Origin: Trichoplax sp. H2
Lineage: Eukaryota > Placozoa > Uniplacotomia > Trichoplacea
Assembly (NCBI GenBank): GCA_003344405.1
Contig: NOWV01000146.1
Span: 1-64,000, forward strand
Reading direction: 5' to 3'
DNA length: 64,000 bases
Made by a program: the position numbers and the translations under genes. The notes beneath the pieces were generated by a model that searched no databases, was not told the origin of the DNA, and saw only the letters and a list, made by a program, of their open reading frames with translations. This document shows positions 62,677 through 64,000 of the stretch, in pieces. How positions within the stretch are numbered: the first letter of the stretch is position 1; each line of letters starts with the position of its first letter.

Positions 62677-64000
62677 ATACTAACTTATGGTAGAATGTAA
62701 ATGAGCTTGAAAGTATTCCGTGTACGAACATATTGCAATCTGATTATCTTGCATTAGTCACTAGATGTCTATGCTCATAAATACTGTCGCCTTCATCAGC
62801 TAGCAGTAGATAAAATTAATCTCTGATTCATTTCAAGGCTTCAAAGTTAAATGTACTAACTAGCACGCATGAATTATTACAAGAAAAAGTATAAATATGG
62901 TATACTGTGTCATAAAGCGAGTTCTTCAAAATTTGGTTTTCACTTCAAATTCAAGGCGCCTAAGTTTTGGTATTGCTTCCTAATAGAGAAAATGTGTTCC
63001 TTATAGCGTAGAAATTGTTCATGATGCATGATGCAGGGGCTCAACTTATTGATCGGAAGTTACTTTAACATGTTGCAAACCTATGTTATAACACTGCAAT
63101 ATAAGTGTAATGAATACTGTGCTTGGATAGCATGTTCATGACTTATGAAATAAATGGTAAAAATAAAATTTATTGCATTAATGGCTAGTAACGCAAATTA
63201 TAAAATATAGAGCAGTTAAAATTGTTTTCGTAAAGGTAAAGTGTATTTTAATGGATTAGTCGCAATATTGGAGTACAGAATGTAACAGGACTTCTCACAC
63301 AGGATTTTTCGCCAATATCTGCGTTAATAAAGTACAGTAACAAATAAATATAATATATCAATAAGTATAAACTATTCAAACCTATGAAATTGGCCTAGTT
63401 ATACAAAACACCAATACCTAGCTAATTAATATGGCAAACAGACTTGGCTATAGACTGTATTCTGAAATATCACATAATGATATTCCTGTGAGATTGTAAG
63501 AAGTCTGCTTCTTATTTCTTTAAAACCGCCAATAATAATCGCAAAAGATTCGGATAGTAAAACAGAGTGTATGACACGTTTTTGTAAACAAAGTTTTCAA
63601 TACGAGTACTGCAGATTAAATAAATAATGAAAGATGAAGATATCGATATTGGAAGATGGTGGTTCATATTTGAGAAAATAATTGTAATAAACTAATGATC
63701 ACAAGAATAATGAGGAGCAGGGAAGGATCGACAGCACCATCCTTAAATACATATAGGAAACTAACTCTTACTAATCAAGATTTTCACTTAGTGAAGAAAA
63801 TAATACTTCTAGCTTGTATGTATATGGTATCTCCAGATACTTATGCTAAGAAGTTTCGTACAGTAGATAACTCAAAGAGAAGAAAACAGCCATACCTCGA
63901 ATAGGGCTGCTGATAAATGTACACCTGTACAGTATACATCATTTCATTAAACCAGCCATCATCTAGAATGACTTCATTAATAAGCACAGCCACTATTTTC
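62677..64000. other. No supportable gene
   Basis: A plus-strand open frame, 63695-63904, is basic (EGSTAPSLNTYRKLTLTNQD) and without recognisable domains; splice sites were not found. Left unannotated. Confidence 0.4.

Noticed and set aside
1-64000. tRNA, rRNA or CRISPR features
   Set aside because: Scanned by eye for tRNA B-box/cloverleaf cores, rRNA landmarks and regular repeat-spacer arrays. The only regular array is the Cys-repeat gene, whose repeats are coding exons with splice sites.

Overview
The window is eukaryotic, AT-rich DNA (roughly one third GC by eye). Genes are split by many short introns (about 70-2,000 bp) with GT-AG borders. The content points to an early-branching animal: a relaxin-receptor-type LGR, a second rhodopsin-class GPCR, an RSF1 chromatin-remodelling subunit, secreted proteins with a fibrinogen-like YCDF motif, and a metallothionein-like protein. 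A placozoan or cnidarian fits; the species cannot be fixed from sequence alone. Exon borders below were traced by hand from splice sites and reading phase; coordinates could be off by a base in places.

Layout. (1) 1-7369, plus strand: the 3' part of a Cys-rich gene made of 30 visible exons. Nearly all are 96 nt, phase 1-1, each coding one 32-residue Cys repeat, with look-alike introns. (2) 9162-15677: a three-member family of secreted fibrinogen-like proteins: one gene on the minus strand, a divergent sister on the plus strand, and a broken third copy. (3) 16552-17673, minus: a GPCR whose coding region is one exon. (4) 17.7-23.4 kb: mostly gene-free, with a tandem repeat, two weak ORFs and a solo-LTR-like element. 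(5) 23486-27876, minus: a nine-exon RSF1 homologue of 523 aa. (6) 28.4-32 kb: a second LTR-like element and old repeats. (7) 32056-33546, minus: the last three exons of a gene I do not recognise. (8) 35920-61369, minus: one gene filling 25 kb: signal peptide, LDLa domain, LRR N-cap, 49 separate LRR exons, then a single 7TM exon. The assembled CDS is 5010 nt (1669 aa) with all junction phases compatible. (9) 61.4-64 kb: a decayed duplicate of the receptor's first-exon region, a second copy of the LTR family, and otherwise nothing clear.

The most striking items are the roughly 49-LRR LGR, none of whose LRR exons appears as a long ORF, and the Cys-repeat gene. Both grew by duplication of small phase-symmetric exons. 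The Cys gene looks recent and homogenised (introns still alike). The LRR gene looks old and diverged (introns unalike), with broken LRR exons lying in its introns. No link in function between neighbouring genes is evident.
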